The notes beneath the pieces were generated by a model that saw nothing but the letters and a program-made list of their open reading frames with translations, ran no database searches and was not told the origin of the DNA. From JACPVU01 sp964373255 (lineage in GTDB: Archaea; Aenigmatarchaeota; Aenigmatarchaeia; GW2011-AR5): DNA of 51,784 bases. A program made the translations under genes and the position numbers. Shown here piece by piece: positions 7,347 through 14,758 of the stretch (its first letter is position 1; every line of letters starts with the position of its first letter). The DNA lies in assembly GCA_964373255.1 (NCBI GenBank), contig CAYJTG010000009.1:1-51784 (forward strand), given 5' to 3'.

Positions 7347-8541
7347 GTTTCCGTTCGTGATACACTGCGTATGCGATGCTGATGAGCGTTGTCGCGTATA
7401 TCGTAAGAAGTATCATGTCTAGGATTCCATTGGTAATAATGCCTGAGCCTACTGCAGAGAAGGCGAGCACCGCTGCCACATAGCCGCGCGGCATGATCCA
7501 CGTCAATGGGCCTGTAGCGCCATGGTAGCGGCGCACACGCCGTGCTAGAAAATATGATGAGACAAAGCGGGAAATCAGGATTGCAACGATGATGATGAAC
7601 GCAATAAAGAATACGTCCATCCTGAGCGCCCGGAAACTGAAGACAGCACCAAGGAATACGAAGAATATCGTACGCACGAAAAACGAGATGTCTAGTTCGA
7701 CCTGCCTGAAATCTTTCATCACGCGCGGGGTTAGATTGCGGCGAAACGCATGCCGCACGTGCCACCGGTCAAAGAGCCCGATTGCATTGCCAAGCACGAA
7801 GCTGAAGGCGAGCACAGCAATAGCGCCGTTGCCGCCGAGCATTTGTACGGTTTGGTACAACACAAACAATATACCTATCGTTGCAGCATAGTTAAGGGGG
7901 TGCTTGCCTAGGTACCGGCCTATTGCAAATACCCATCCAATAGCGATAACAGCGCCGGCAATTATAGCAAGCGGGATGCCTATTAACGTGAACACAGCCG
8001 CATGGAATACCTGCTCAGTGCTCTCAGCAATATGAAGCAGCAAAAAGAAAGGCACTATCTGGAGATCGTTGATGATAGACTCAAAGACTAGGAGCTGTCG
8101 TGTCTCATGCTTTACCGAAAGTTTTGATGCCAGCACCGTTACGACATCCGTAGTTGTGCCAGCCAAGATAAGCGCAACGATTGCCGCAGTCAGAATCGGA
8201 AATCCTAGCATAGAAAGCAGCAAGGTGAGCGCCAGTGCTGTAAGCGTCATGACACCAAGACTGAATGCCAAAGTCGCCGGAAGGCTGCGCATCACTCTGA
8301 AGAGATCGAACGATATGCCGTTGTCGAGCATAACGACAATAAGCATGAGCGCAACGATCGTTGGCATAAGTGTAATCGCACTCGCAGGCTCAATGACCCC
8401 TAATACAGGACCCATTATCAAGCCTGCAATGATAAGAAAGAGCGCCTCTGGAATTTTTGTGTATTTGAAAAGCAGATTTCCTCCGAAGCCAATCAGAACG
8501 ACTGCGCCGAACAGAAGAAACGGAAACTCTATCGTGGTCAT
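7324..8541 (-). CDS. Cation/H+ antiporter (CPA family)
   Basis: 405 residues with about 11-12 hydrophobic helices, a membrane exchanger of Na+ or K+ for protons. Diagnostic segments are AGTTTDVVTVL (the family's ATTSPV-like unwound helix), FESIINDLQIV containing the N-D pair involved in ion exchange, and MPRGYVAAVLAF near the C-terminus. There is no C-terminal TrkA or universal-stress domain, so this is a minimal NhaP-like protein. Codon use appears more GC-rich than in neighbours, hinting at transfer. It follows the RelE-type pair at 8558-8983 by 16 bp and could be read through from it. Confidence 0.85.
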   Translation of the reverse strand: MTTIEFPFLLFGAVVLIGFGGNLLFKYTKIPEALFLIIAGLIMGPVLGVIEPASAITLMPTIVALMLIVVMLDNGISFDLFRVMRSLPATLAFSLGVMTLTALALTLLLSMLGFPILTAAIVALILAGTTTDVVTVLASKLSVKHETRQLLVFESIINDLQIVPFFLLLHIAESTEQVFHAAVFTLIGIPLAIIAGAVIAIGWVFAIGRYLGKHPLNYAATIGILFVLYQTVQMLGGNGAIAVLAFSFVLGNAIGLFDRWHVRHAFRRNLTPRVMKDFRQVELDISFFVRTIFFVFLGAVFSFRALRMDVFFIAFIIIVAILISRFVSSYFLARRVRRYHGATGPLTWIMPRGYVAAVLAFSAVGSGIITNGILDMILLTIYATTLISIAYAVYHERKRKLPAPK

Positions 8542-8557
8542 TAATTTCGCCTGGCAT

Positions 8558-8806
8558 TTACTTTATTTTGATTATATCCGTGACGAGTATCTCGCCTTCC
8601 CTGATAAAATATACCACTCTGTATTCTCCAACACGAAGCCGAAATAGGTCAGGCTTTCTGTTCAGACCCTTTAATTTTTTTGTGTCAAGCTTCTTTGAGT
8701 ACGGTTCTTTTGAGAGAGCTTTCAGGTGTTTCTTTATTGATGATTGAATTTTTTTATCAAGTGAATTTAGAAATTTTTTTGCTTGTTCGTGAAGAAGTAC
8801 GTCCAT
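8558..8806 (-). CDS. RelE/ParE-family toxin
   Basis: 82 residues: strand MDVLLHEQ, helix AKKFLNSLDKKIQSSIKKHLKAL, then the typical LRVGEYRVVYFI sheet and a last strand ILVTDIIKI. Lysine-rich throughout, like ribosome-dependent RelE toxins. It starts at the base after the antitoxin stop, and the antiporter gene follows closely. Confidence 0.85.
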   Translation of the reverse strand: MDVLLHEQAKKFLNSLDKKIQSSIKKHLKALSKEPYSKKLDTKKLKGLNRKPDLFRLRVGEYRVVYFIREGEILVTDIIKIK

Positions 8807-8983
8807 CTAGAAAACCATCTTTTTGAATTTATTTTTTTCTTCTAGCCTTTTGTACTGCCTGTTAAGAAATTCCTCATAAGCTATCGTCATATTTCTGATT
8901 ATCTCGTCGTACGTCTCGTCCTTGGTTCCAAGGCTTTTCAGGATTTCCTTTGTTTCCTCGCTTACGGCTATTGTCGTCACCAT
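8807..8983 (-). CDS. Antitoxin of RelE pair (DUF7557-like)
   Basis: 58 residues from the ATG at 8983; a GTG three codons upstream is possible but lies in the TATA-rich leader. The pattern TTIAVSEETKEILKSLGTKDETYDEII matches the other two antitoxins here. Short CTATAG repeats at about 8993-9025 overlap the promoter and may be operator half-sites. Confidence 0.8.
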   Translation of the reverse strand: MVTTIAVSEETKEILKSLGTKDETYDEIIRNMTIAYEEFLNRQYKRLEEKNKFKKMVF

Positions 8984-9065
8984 ATATAACACCTATAGTA
9001 TCTATAGACAATGTAATACTTATAGTTTTCTCTGCTTTGGGTGTTAGCTTTTGTTTTGAAACATT

Positions 9066-9167
9066 AACATTCCACCTATTTTTAAATGGTGGTATAAAGT
9101 GGAATGTTATGTGTGAACAACTCACAAATTTCAAGTTGCCACTACATTTATGCAGTGGTTGTTCACA
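9066..9167. repeat. Two large hairpins upstream of the radical SAM gene
   Basis: AACATTCCAC (9066) pairs with GTGGAATGTT (ends 9108), and TGTGAACAAC (9112) pairs with GTTGTTCACA (ends 9167). The second encloses a smaller hairpin (CACTACA...GCAGTG). The pair lies 3 bp apart and resembles the two-arm layout of the elements near 33157. No direct repeat was found. The rest of 8993-9283 holds only the toxin-antitoxin promoter and AT-rich sequence. Confidence 0.6.
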
Positions 9168-9283
9168 AAGCCACCAGAGGGCCTATGTGACTTCGGAACA
9201 CGAATTGGCTTAATAAAATGTTAAAAAAGCCATTTGTCTTGGACAAAATATGATATTAAATAATAATGTGATAATAATTTTTT

Positions 9284-10465
9284 ATGGACTTATCAAAACC
9301 GCGTTTTGGAGCTTCTGGATCGGACTGGAAAAGCTGGAAATGGCACATAAATAACAGATTAGAAGTAAATGAAAAATTATCGGAATATTTCAAAAACATA
9401 CCGTCAGCCTTCTTTCAAAAAACTGCTGTCCAAAAGCTCAATCTTTCAATAACGCCCTACATGCTATCAAAGATGGATCCAGCAATGAATATGGAAGAAC
9501 TTAAAAAAGATCCGTGGTTTCTGCAGTTTTTCTCTTTGGGCAAAAATATATACGAACAGGGATATGATGCATTCGACGGGCGTGAAAACTGGGACCTCAA
9601 AGGAGAATTTCCGACTAGAATATTGCAACATAAATATCCCAACCGGGTTCTGCTATATGCACCAGTTTGCCTGGCATATTGTAATTTTTGTTTTAAGGCT
9701 AATGAACAACTTGACAAAACCCATCCGAGAGAACGAATATGGACAGATTCCACTTGGGCGAGCACGCTGGATTATATCAAAAATACACCGGGGATAGAAG
9801 AGCTCGTATTTAGCGGCGGAGATCCACTATTTTTTGACAACGACAAAATAGATCAAGTGTTTACGGATATTGAAAAAATAAGAAACTCTGATGGATCGGA
9901 AAAGATATTTCTAAAAAGAATACACACAAGAGCACTAACACATGTCCCCTACAGGATTACTAAAAATTTTGTCCATATTCTTAAGAAACATAACATAAAT
10001 CAGCTTATCTTTAATGTTGCCCATCCTTCTGAAATTACCGAAGAATTCAAGGAAGCTGTATATATTATAAGAGAAGGTATGGCTGGCCAAGGCATAATGC
10101 TGGCCATGCATACACCGTTTTTACGCGGGGTAAATGATAATGCAAAAACGCTTTGGCAGTTGTTCAGTACTATGGGAAGACTGAGCATAAAACCATATTA
10201 TTTGATAGCCACCTTCCCCCACACACCGTTTGCGGACCAACAGAGAGTTTCCGTAAAAAGAATGATGGAAATTATGGATCAACTAAGAAGAGAAAAGTCT
10301 CCGGCGTACCTTCCAACACCAATAGTTCCGCACCCGGAAAGAAAGATTATACTTCCATACTACAGCACAAAACAGATAAACAAGAATGGTAACCCTTATC
10401 TGGAAGCCACAGAGCTCAATAATTCTTCACCCAAAACATATTCCTATCCGGATGCAAAAGACTAA
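9284..10465 (+). CDS. Radical SAM enzyme, lysine 2,3-aminomutase family
   Basis: 393 residues. The radical SAM [4Fe-4S] motif CLAYCNFC is at C129, C133 and C136, preceded by the family's KYPNRVLLY segment and followed by EELVFSGGDPL, which binds SAM. The family uses PLP and SAM to shift amino groups on lysine or similar amino acids. The C-terminus is shorter than in bacterial KamA and lacks an obvious cysteine-rich zinc region. No acetyltransferase (AblB) neighbour is present, so N-acetyl-beta-lysine osmolyte synthesis cannot be assumed. The start ATG follows an AT-rich stretch (9250-9280). Confidence 0.82.
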   Translation: MDLSKPRFGASGSDWKSWKWHINNRLEVNEKLSEYFKNIPSAFFQKTAVQKLNLSITPYMLSKMDPAMNMEELKKDPWFLQFFSLGKNIYEQGYDAFDGRENWDLKGEFPTRILQHKYPNRVLLYAPVCLAYCNFCFKANEQLDKTHPRERIWTDSTWASTLDYIKNTPGIEELVFSGGDPLFFDNDKIDQVFTDIEKIRNSDGSEKIFLKRIHTRALTHVPYRITKNFVHILKKHNINQLIFNVAHPSEITEEFKEAVYIIREGMAGQGIMLAMHTPFLRGVNDNAKTLWQLFSTMGRLSIKPYYLIATFPHTPFADQQRVSVKRMMEIMDQLRREKSPAYLPTPIVPHPERKIILPYYSTKQINKNGNPYLEATELNNSSPKTYSYPDAKD

Positions 10466-10501
10466 TTTTGTATAAAATGCTAGAAGTAAAATTTCATTAT
10501 A

Positions 10502-10712
10502 AGCCACCAATGGGAATTGAACCCACAACCTTCTGCTTTCGAAGCCGCGTGGCTCCCGCCTGGAACAAATTGAAGGTTTCAATTGTCCTTTCTCCGACTC
10601 CCATACATTAAGTTTGTACGTTTAACGGAGAAGCGGCGTACAAGGCAGATGCTCTTTCCTGAGCTTTTCTTTCCAAAATTTCTGAAAAGCTTACCAGTTG
10701 AGCTATGGTGGC
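10502..10712 (-). tRNA. tRNA-Thr(TGT) with D-loop intron and large anticodon-loop intron
   Basis: Read on the minus strand, acceptor halves GCCACCA and TGGTGGC pair (discriminator T). D-stem GCTC/GAGC is interrupted in the loop after AACTGGT by about 37 nt (10656-10692). Anticodon stem TCTGC/GCAGA encloses CT-TGT-A, then an intron of about 101 nt (10538-10638) at the canonical 37/38 site; splicing gives loop CTTGTAA, anticodon TGT. T-arm is GTGGG-TTCAATT-CCCAT. The larger intron is highly folded: base stem GCCGC/GCGGC, then CTTCTCCG/CGGAGAAAG and GACAATTGAA/TTCAATTTGTTC. Other splice choices would give a Ser anticodon, but 37/38 is the usual site. Confidence 0.82.
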
Positions 10713-10755
10713 GTGCATTAAGGGAAACTAGTTTCCCTTACAATCCACACTTATT

Positions 10756-10846
10756 ATGAAGCAAGTAAATAATCTGGATATTATAACTTGCTTCATATAT
10801 AGCAAACAAGAAATATAATATCTGATTCTTTTCTTGTTTAGCTATA
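10756..10846. repeat. Paired hairpin repeat (H2-H1)
   Basis: Two adjacent hairpins: ATGAAGCAAGT...ACTTGCTTCAT (10756-10796) and TATAGCAAACAAGAAA...TTTCTTGTTTAGCTATA (10798-10846). Both recur inverted at 49081-49281, where about 108 bp is inserted between them, and H1 alone recurs at 39540. Located just upstream of tRNA-Thr on its strand. Confidence 0.8.
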
Positions 10847-10945
10847 ATCCCTTCTATGTAAAGCATATTAGTTCGTTTTCTTTTGATTTGTTTCTTGCTA
10901 TTCTTGTTGCTCTACTTTAAAAACTTTTGATTTTATTGAACTCTT

Positions 10946-11926
10946 ATGCAGATAAATACAAACGACCCTCTGATTTTTCCCGTTGAACAGATAATAACAC
11001 CGATAGACGTCGAAAATATGGATTTCTACAGCCAATACATGGCCGTTAAGCTCGCGGATAAGAATTATAGGGAAAACGGCTACAGTGTTTTTCATGGCGG
11101 AGATTTTGAAAACAATTTTATTCTCTACCTCAGCAATAATCAGGAAAAAAGATATCTGGATGATTACACCAAAGTGAAGATTGGCCGATCAAGGTTGACA
11201 GATGACGTAAAATTTTATTGCGAAAAAATCCTGCAAGTGATCCCACAAGAAATAATAAAAAAACTGCTTCACATTTGCCGGCTGTGTTCTTACACGGGCG
11301 GACCAGGATTTCCTGACATTATTCTGTTAAATGAAGATCGTTACGATTTGAAATACGTATTATTCGATGAGCTGCAGGCCAACCAGAGGCTGTTTCTTTT
11401 ACTTGCAAGAATTACGGGAATAAATATAGGGCTCGTGGAAGTCGCAAACAAAATTTCTGATAAAAGCATTACCGTTGTCCCGTCCGTTGTTCTTTCTAAA
11501 ATTATGTCGGACAGCAGGGCCGTTTCTGTGATCGAAGGACTGAAAGAAGCCATAGAAAGCGAAAGGAAAAAGCTTGGTCTTGCACTAAGCACGACAGAGC
11601 TCGCGCAGGTGGAGGACGAGATATCGTGGCTTACCAGCGAAAGCAGAACAAGGCCATTTCACACGTTTCACAAGTGGTTCTCTGATGGCGTTGTTTCTTC
11701 TGACGACTTGACAGAAAACATGGGACTTGTCGAAAAAATACTGGCAGACGTCAACGGTGAGTTCGACAAGTACGAGAAAAAACTTCTTGACGATCCTGAC
11801 TATGCGCAAATCGCAGGAAAAAAACATGACGAATACATGAAAAAGAAGGCTGATATCATGCAGAAGAAGTTTGCTATCGGACCCTCAAAATCCAAGGCTT
11901 TGCTGAGGTTTATGGAAGCACGATGA
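10946..11926 (+). CDS. Probable PD-(D/E)XK / VRR-NUC-like nuclease
   Basis: 326 residues. The central part has GGPGFPDIILLN (about 115-126), then YVLFDELQANQRLFLLLARITGINIGLVEV, which fits the VRR-NUC pattern of PD...(E/D)xx followed by a Q..WL-like helix and a G..V..V strand; the usual lysine after the acidic residue is not obvious. VRR-NUC domains are structure-specific DNA nucleases. The C-terminal third is charged and helical. No partner gene is adjacent. Its upstream region holds the H2-H1 hairpin pair. Family assignment is by motif impression. Confidence 0.5.
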   Translation: MQINTNDPLIFPVEQIITPIDVENMDFYSQYMAVKLADKNYRENGYSVFHGGDFENNFILYLSNNQEKRYLDDYTKVKIGRSRLTDDVKFYCEKILQVIPQEIIKKLLHICRLCSYTGGPGFPDIILLNEDRYDLKYVLFDELQANQRLFLLLARITGINIGLVEVANKISDKSITVVPSVVLSKIMSDSRAVSVIEGLKEAIESERKKLGLALSTTELAQVEDEISWLTSESRTRPFHTFHKWFSDGVVSSDDLTENMGLVEKILADVNGEFDKYEKKLLDDPDYAQIAGKKHDEYMKKKADIMQKKFAIGPSKSKALLRFMEAR

Positions 11927-11938
11927 AAAAAAATGAAA

Positions 11939-12388
11939 TCACATAAAAAGCTTTTCGATTTTCTTGTCTTGGCTTGTTTTGTCTTCTGAAGGCGCTTGTG
12001 AACCGCCTATATGATCCACGGCGTAAGAAAGTATAACGTTAAACTCATCCATGCATTTAGTCTCTTTCTTTGTTTTCAGTATGGACTTCAGCAGCCCATC
12101 GACATATTTGCCGTCTACGAACTTGTAGGCGCTTGAGCGGTCAATGATTGAGAACGCGTCTTCTACCAAGCGGACAATATGGCTGCTCGCGGCAGCGTCT
12201 TTTGCGAATTCCAACTGCGCCAACCCAAACGCATAGAGCATAGACCTGTCTTCTATCGACAGGTCATTCTGATCCTTTTTCATCAGGTCGTCAATATCGC
12301 TGCGGTAATCTACGTACGCAAGTATCTTTTTGCCCATCTCGCCTAGATAGTGGCTGTAAGATTTTACAAACTGGTCTTTTTCTTTCAT
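11939..12388 (-). CDS. Hypothetical helical protein (149 aa)
   Basis: Not recognised. The protein is predicted to be soluble and mostly alpha-helical (KSYSHYLGEMGKKILAYV, YAFGLAQLEFAKDAA), with a charged C-terminal tail. The ATG at 12388 is chosen over a GTG three codons upstream because GAGATGTGAT provides a plausible ribosome-binding site. A TATA-like CTATATATATTGG on the minus strand near 12467-12481 may be its promoter. It is convergent with the nuclease-like gene, separated by only 12 bp. Confidence 0.55.
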   Translation of the reverse strand: MKEKDQFVKSYSHYLGEMGKKILAYVDYRSDIDDLMKKDQNDLSIEDRSMLYAFGLAQLEFAKDAAASSHIVRLVEDAFSIIDRSSAYKFVDGKYVDGLLKSILKTKKETKCMDEFNVILSYAVDHIGGSQAPSEDKTSQDKKIEKLFM

Positions 12389-12576
12389 TATAATCACATC
12401 TCATTGGCATGTTTGAAAGATTTTTTCTTATCATTAGAAACATTTATTTTCATAGCAATTCCACCAATATATATAGTATGTTACTACTATATGGTAAATA
12501 TTAGTATATAAAGATTTCGCCTTTCGAGTAGCAGCTGAAATTGGCATCTTTTAAAGATAATTCATACACTACAAAT

Positions 12577-13089
12577 ATGCAGAGAAGGGAATTCCTGAGG
12601 ACTTCAGTTCTCGGATCATTGGGACTCATAAAATTACCCAGGATCGTATAACGATCTTATAAAAAGTTTGGAGATAACAATAAAAGAAGGAGGCGCGGAA
12701 AAGCACTTTGGTGATTCGAAGGCAAGACGCAGAAGTTTTTCCAACACGGATAAAGGAACATCAGGAGAGTTGGGCGAGCTGGATTCTATGACTAAATTAG
12801 TTAAAGAGAAAAATGGATACGAAATGACATATATCTACAGACAGCCACGATTGAATTCCATATTCGTATGATGATGGTCGACGTAGACATATACGTCTGT
12901 TGACGTATACGTCAGCTAGAGGCATCGTCGACAGACGATGCCTCTCACGTCGACCATCATACTTTAATGGAATTCAATCGACAGCCACACAAGAAAATGA
13001 AGAATCGTGACCAGATTCTGAGGGATTATCCAAAAGCACAGCGGGAATACGAAAGGCTTGTAGAGCGCATATTAAGAATTCTTCAGTGA
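12577..13089 (+). pseudogene. Tat-signal small protein, frameshifted and interrupted by a MITE
   Basis: The ATG at 12577 begins a twin-arginine signal (RREFL then SVLGSLGLIKLP) that ends at a stop near 12649-12651. A second frame carries on directly (NDLIKSLEITIKEGG...) up to 12848, where the family B element is inserted. Removing the 131-bp element and one 9-bp direct repeat joins YRQP to HKKMKNRDQILR and the frame runs to the TGA at 13087. The reconstructed protein has about 127 residues. The apparent single-base frameshift near 12648 and the insertion suggest a decayed secreted protein; without other genomes, two overlapping small genes remain possible. Confidence 0.7.
12849..12979. mobile_element. 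Family B three-way-junction MITE, copy 1
   Basis: 131 bp. Ends GATTGAATTCCAT / ATGGAATTCAATC, an internal loop, an inner stem (ATGATGGTCGACGT and complement), then arms GACATATACGTC-TGTT-GACGTATACGTC (one mismatch) and GAGGCATCGTC-GACA-GACGATGCCTC joined by AGCTA. Perfect 9-bp direct repeats GACAGCCAC flank it (12840-12848, 12980-12988). It interrupts the Tat protein gene. Confidence 0.93.
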
Positions 13090-13120
13090 TAATTCTTCCG
13101 TGCAGCCCAAAAATTTATTC

Positions 13121-13211
13121 AGTATCTCCGAAAGTTGGATTACTGCCTGTTGGCAGTAATCCTCTACCGAGGTATACGCCAAGAGGCGTATACCTCACTT
13201 TCAGAGATACT
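13121..13211. mobile_element. Family A three-way-junction MITE, copy 2
   Basis: Nearly identical to the copies at 19858 and 33317 (AGTATCTCC ends, one change giving CAGAGATACT on the right). Flanked by 5-bp TTATT one base out on each side. It sits between the broken Tat gene and a membrane-protein gene, 34 bp before that gene's start, so it separates the gene from any older upstream sequence. Confidence 0.9.
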
Positions 13212-13244
13212 ATTATTTATATCGAGGGACACAAAAATAATTCA

Positions 13245-13844
13245 ATGTCTCTAGAATACGTTCAAAGCCTGCTGGAAAATATCTTCGGCCATGTAGACCT
13301 CTACAGCCTTATACTGCCGCTGCTGGCGTATACGCTGATTCTGGCCGCCTACGGCATTTTCATATGGTCGTTCTACAGGTCTATCTCAAAAAGGGACATT
13401 TTCAGGCTTGAGATCATGGACCGTAAAAAGGAATGGCAGGTGAAGATAGCCTACGCCATGAAGTACCTTATCCTCTTTCCAGTCATCATATTCCTGTGGT
13501 TCGCGGCCATGACAGTAATCCTCTTTTTTATCTCCAAGGCACAGAGCACGCCAACAATACTGCTGATGTCAATGGCGATGGTGGCTGCCGCGAGAATAAC
13601 CGCTTACTATAAAGCCGAGCTCTCGCAGGAGATAGCCAAGATACTGCCCATAGCCGTGCTGGCAATATTTGTCGTCGACCCGGCGTTCTTCTCGCTCTCC
13701 CTGACAATTTCCAGGTTCTACGAAATACCGGTGCTCGTGTCGTTGCTGGCGAACTACCTGCTCTTTGCCATTGTCCTTGAGTTCGTTCTGAGGGTACTGC
13801 TGGCTGTAAAGCGGCACGTCAGGAAAGCGCAGCAAGCACACTAA
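13245..13844 (+). CDS. Integral membrane protein, unknown (199 aa)
   Basis: About five hydrophobic helices (residues ~20-42, 67-95, 100-118, 129-148, 158-183) with basic loops. No known family is recognised. The ATG at 13245 is chosen: upstream in-frame codons are translated MITE sequence, and TTATTTATAT at 13213-13222 is a suitable TATA box about 25-30 nt upstream for a leaderless message. The family A insertion ends one base before that TATA box. The family B copy follows the stop codon by 11 bp. Confidence 0.6.
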   Translation: MSLEYVQSLLENIFGHVDLYSLILPLLAYTLILAAYGIFIWSFYRSISKRDIFRLEIMDRKKEWQVKIAYAMKYLILFPVIIFLWFAAMTVILFFISKAQSTPTILLMSMAMVAAARITAYYKAELSQEIAKILPIAVLAIFVVDPAFFSLSLTISRFYEIPVLVSLLANYLLFAIVLEFVLRVLLAVKRHVRKAQQAH

Positions 13845-13855
13845 AGAGAAGATAG

Positions 13856-13986
13856 GATTGAATTCCATATTCGTATGATGATGGTCGACGTAGACATATA
13901 CGTCTGTTGACGTATACGTCAGCTAGAGGCATCGTCGATAGACGATGCCTCTCACGTCGACCATCATACTTTAATGGAATTCAATC
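13856..13986. mobile_element. Family B three-way-junction MITE, copy 2
   Basis: 131 bp, differing from copy 1 only at about one loop base (GATA instead of GACA). Perfect 9-bp direct repeats AGAAGATAG (13847-13855, 13987-13995). Intergenic, in the same orientation as copies 1 and 3. The remainder of 13987-14094 contains no recognisable feature. Confidence 0.93.
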
Positions 13987-14094
13987 AGAAGATAGCAGTT
14001 AGAATATTGTAAAGTATAATGAGTAAAAATAAAATAAGAAAAAGGAAAAAGTTCAAAAGTAGTTGTTAAACAGAGCTCTTGCCCTGTTTATGCC

Positions 14095-14472
14095 TTATTG
14101 TTTGGATGCCAGACCGTGTACAGCCTTAACAGCTATAATTATAGCTGCCGGAGCTGCGAAAACCGCAATGTTTGCGACTATCGCATTTATCAGGGTTCCA
14201 AGGCCAGGAACAACGTTCAAGGCACTGAAAATCCCACTCGTACCGTCAACAGAAGCGCCAAGGCTTGCGACGATAAGGGCTATTGTTGCAACCAAAAAGG
14301 CATTTGTCTCTTTCTCTGATATGTTCAGGAAGCCTACGACTACGCCCAGAATCACTAGCAACAGAGCTATCCAGCTGGAAGCTCCAAAGCCCGCAGCGAC
14401 TGCAATACCAGCTAAAACTGCGACTACTAGTGACAGGAGGTAAGCGTATTCCCCTGCACTTTTACCTGCCAT
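14095..14472 (-). CDS. Four-helix small membrane protein
   Basis: 125 residues with four hydrophobic helices (about 10-27, 31-48, 57-75, 85-115), the last rich in Ala and Ile. The short polar turn NISEKETNAFLVATIALI between helices 2 and 3 is typical of a conserved small archaeal membrane protein of unknown role. No signal peptide cleavage is expected. It has its own promoter region upstream (a TATATA-like stretch at about 14505-14513). Confidence 0.6.
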   Translation of the reverse strand: MAGKSAGEYAYLLSLVVAVLAGIAVAAGFGASSWIALLLVILGVVVGFLNISEKETNAFLVATIALIVASLGASVDGTSGIFSALNVVPGLGTLINAIVANIAVFAAPAAIIIAVKAVHGLASKQ

Positions 14473-14616
14473 TTTTTTACACCCAGATTATCCTTAGTAC
14501 GTTCCCGGTATATAAGCTTTTTCACCAACAGTAAGCTTTAAATATAGGTACTCCTACCACGAGTAAGAGTAGGTTAAGATTTAGTGCTTCGACAGCCTTG
14601 TTAGAGAGCAGAAATC

Positions 14617-14747
14617 GATTGAATTCCATATTCGTATGATGATGGTCGACGTAGACGTATACGTCTGTTGACGTATACGTCAGCTAGAGGCATTGTCGAC
14701 AGACAATGCCTCTCACGTCGACCATCATACTTTAATGGAATTCAATC
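14617..14747. mobile_element. Family B three-way-junction MITE, copy 3
   Basis: 131 bp. Relative to copy 1 it has perfectly paired arms: GACGTATACGTC on both sides, and GAGGCATTGTC with GACAATGCCTC, a compensated C-to-T / G-to-A change. Direct repeats CAGAAATC (8 bp; 14609-14616 and 14748-14755). The right repeat is 3 bp from the stop of the next minus-strand gene. Confidence 0.93.
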
Positions 14748-14758
14748 CAGAAATCAAA

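Noticed and set aside
10502..10712. Reading the minus-strand tRNA as tRNA-Ser from the CTTCGAA loop next to the anticodon stem
   Set aside because: That reading needs an unusual splice site; splicing at the normal 37/38 position gives anticodon TGT with Thr-like acceptor pairs.
12849..14747. CRISPR array suggested by three copies of a 131-bp repeat
   Set aside because: The copies are far apart, each flanked by its own target duplication, with genes between them; there are no regular spacers and no cas genes.
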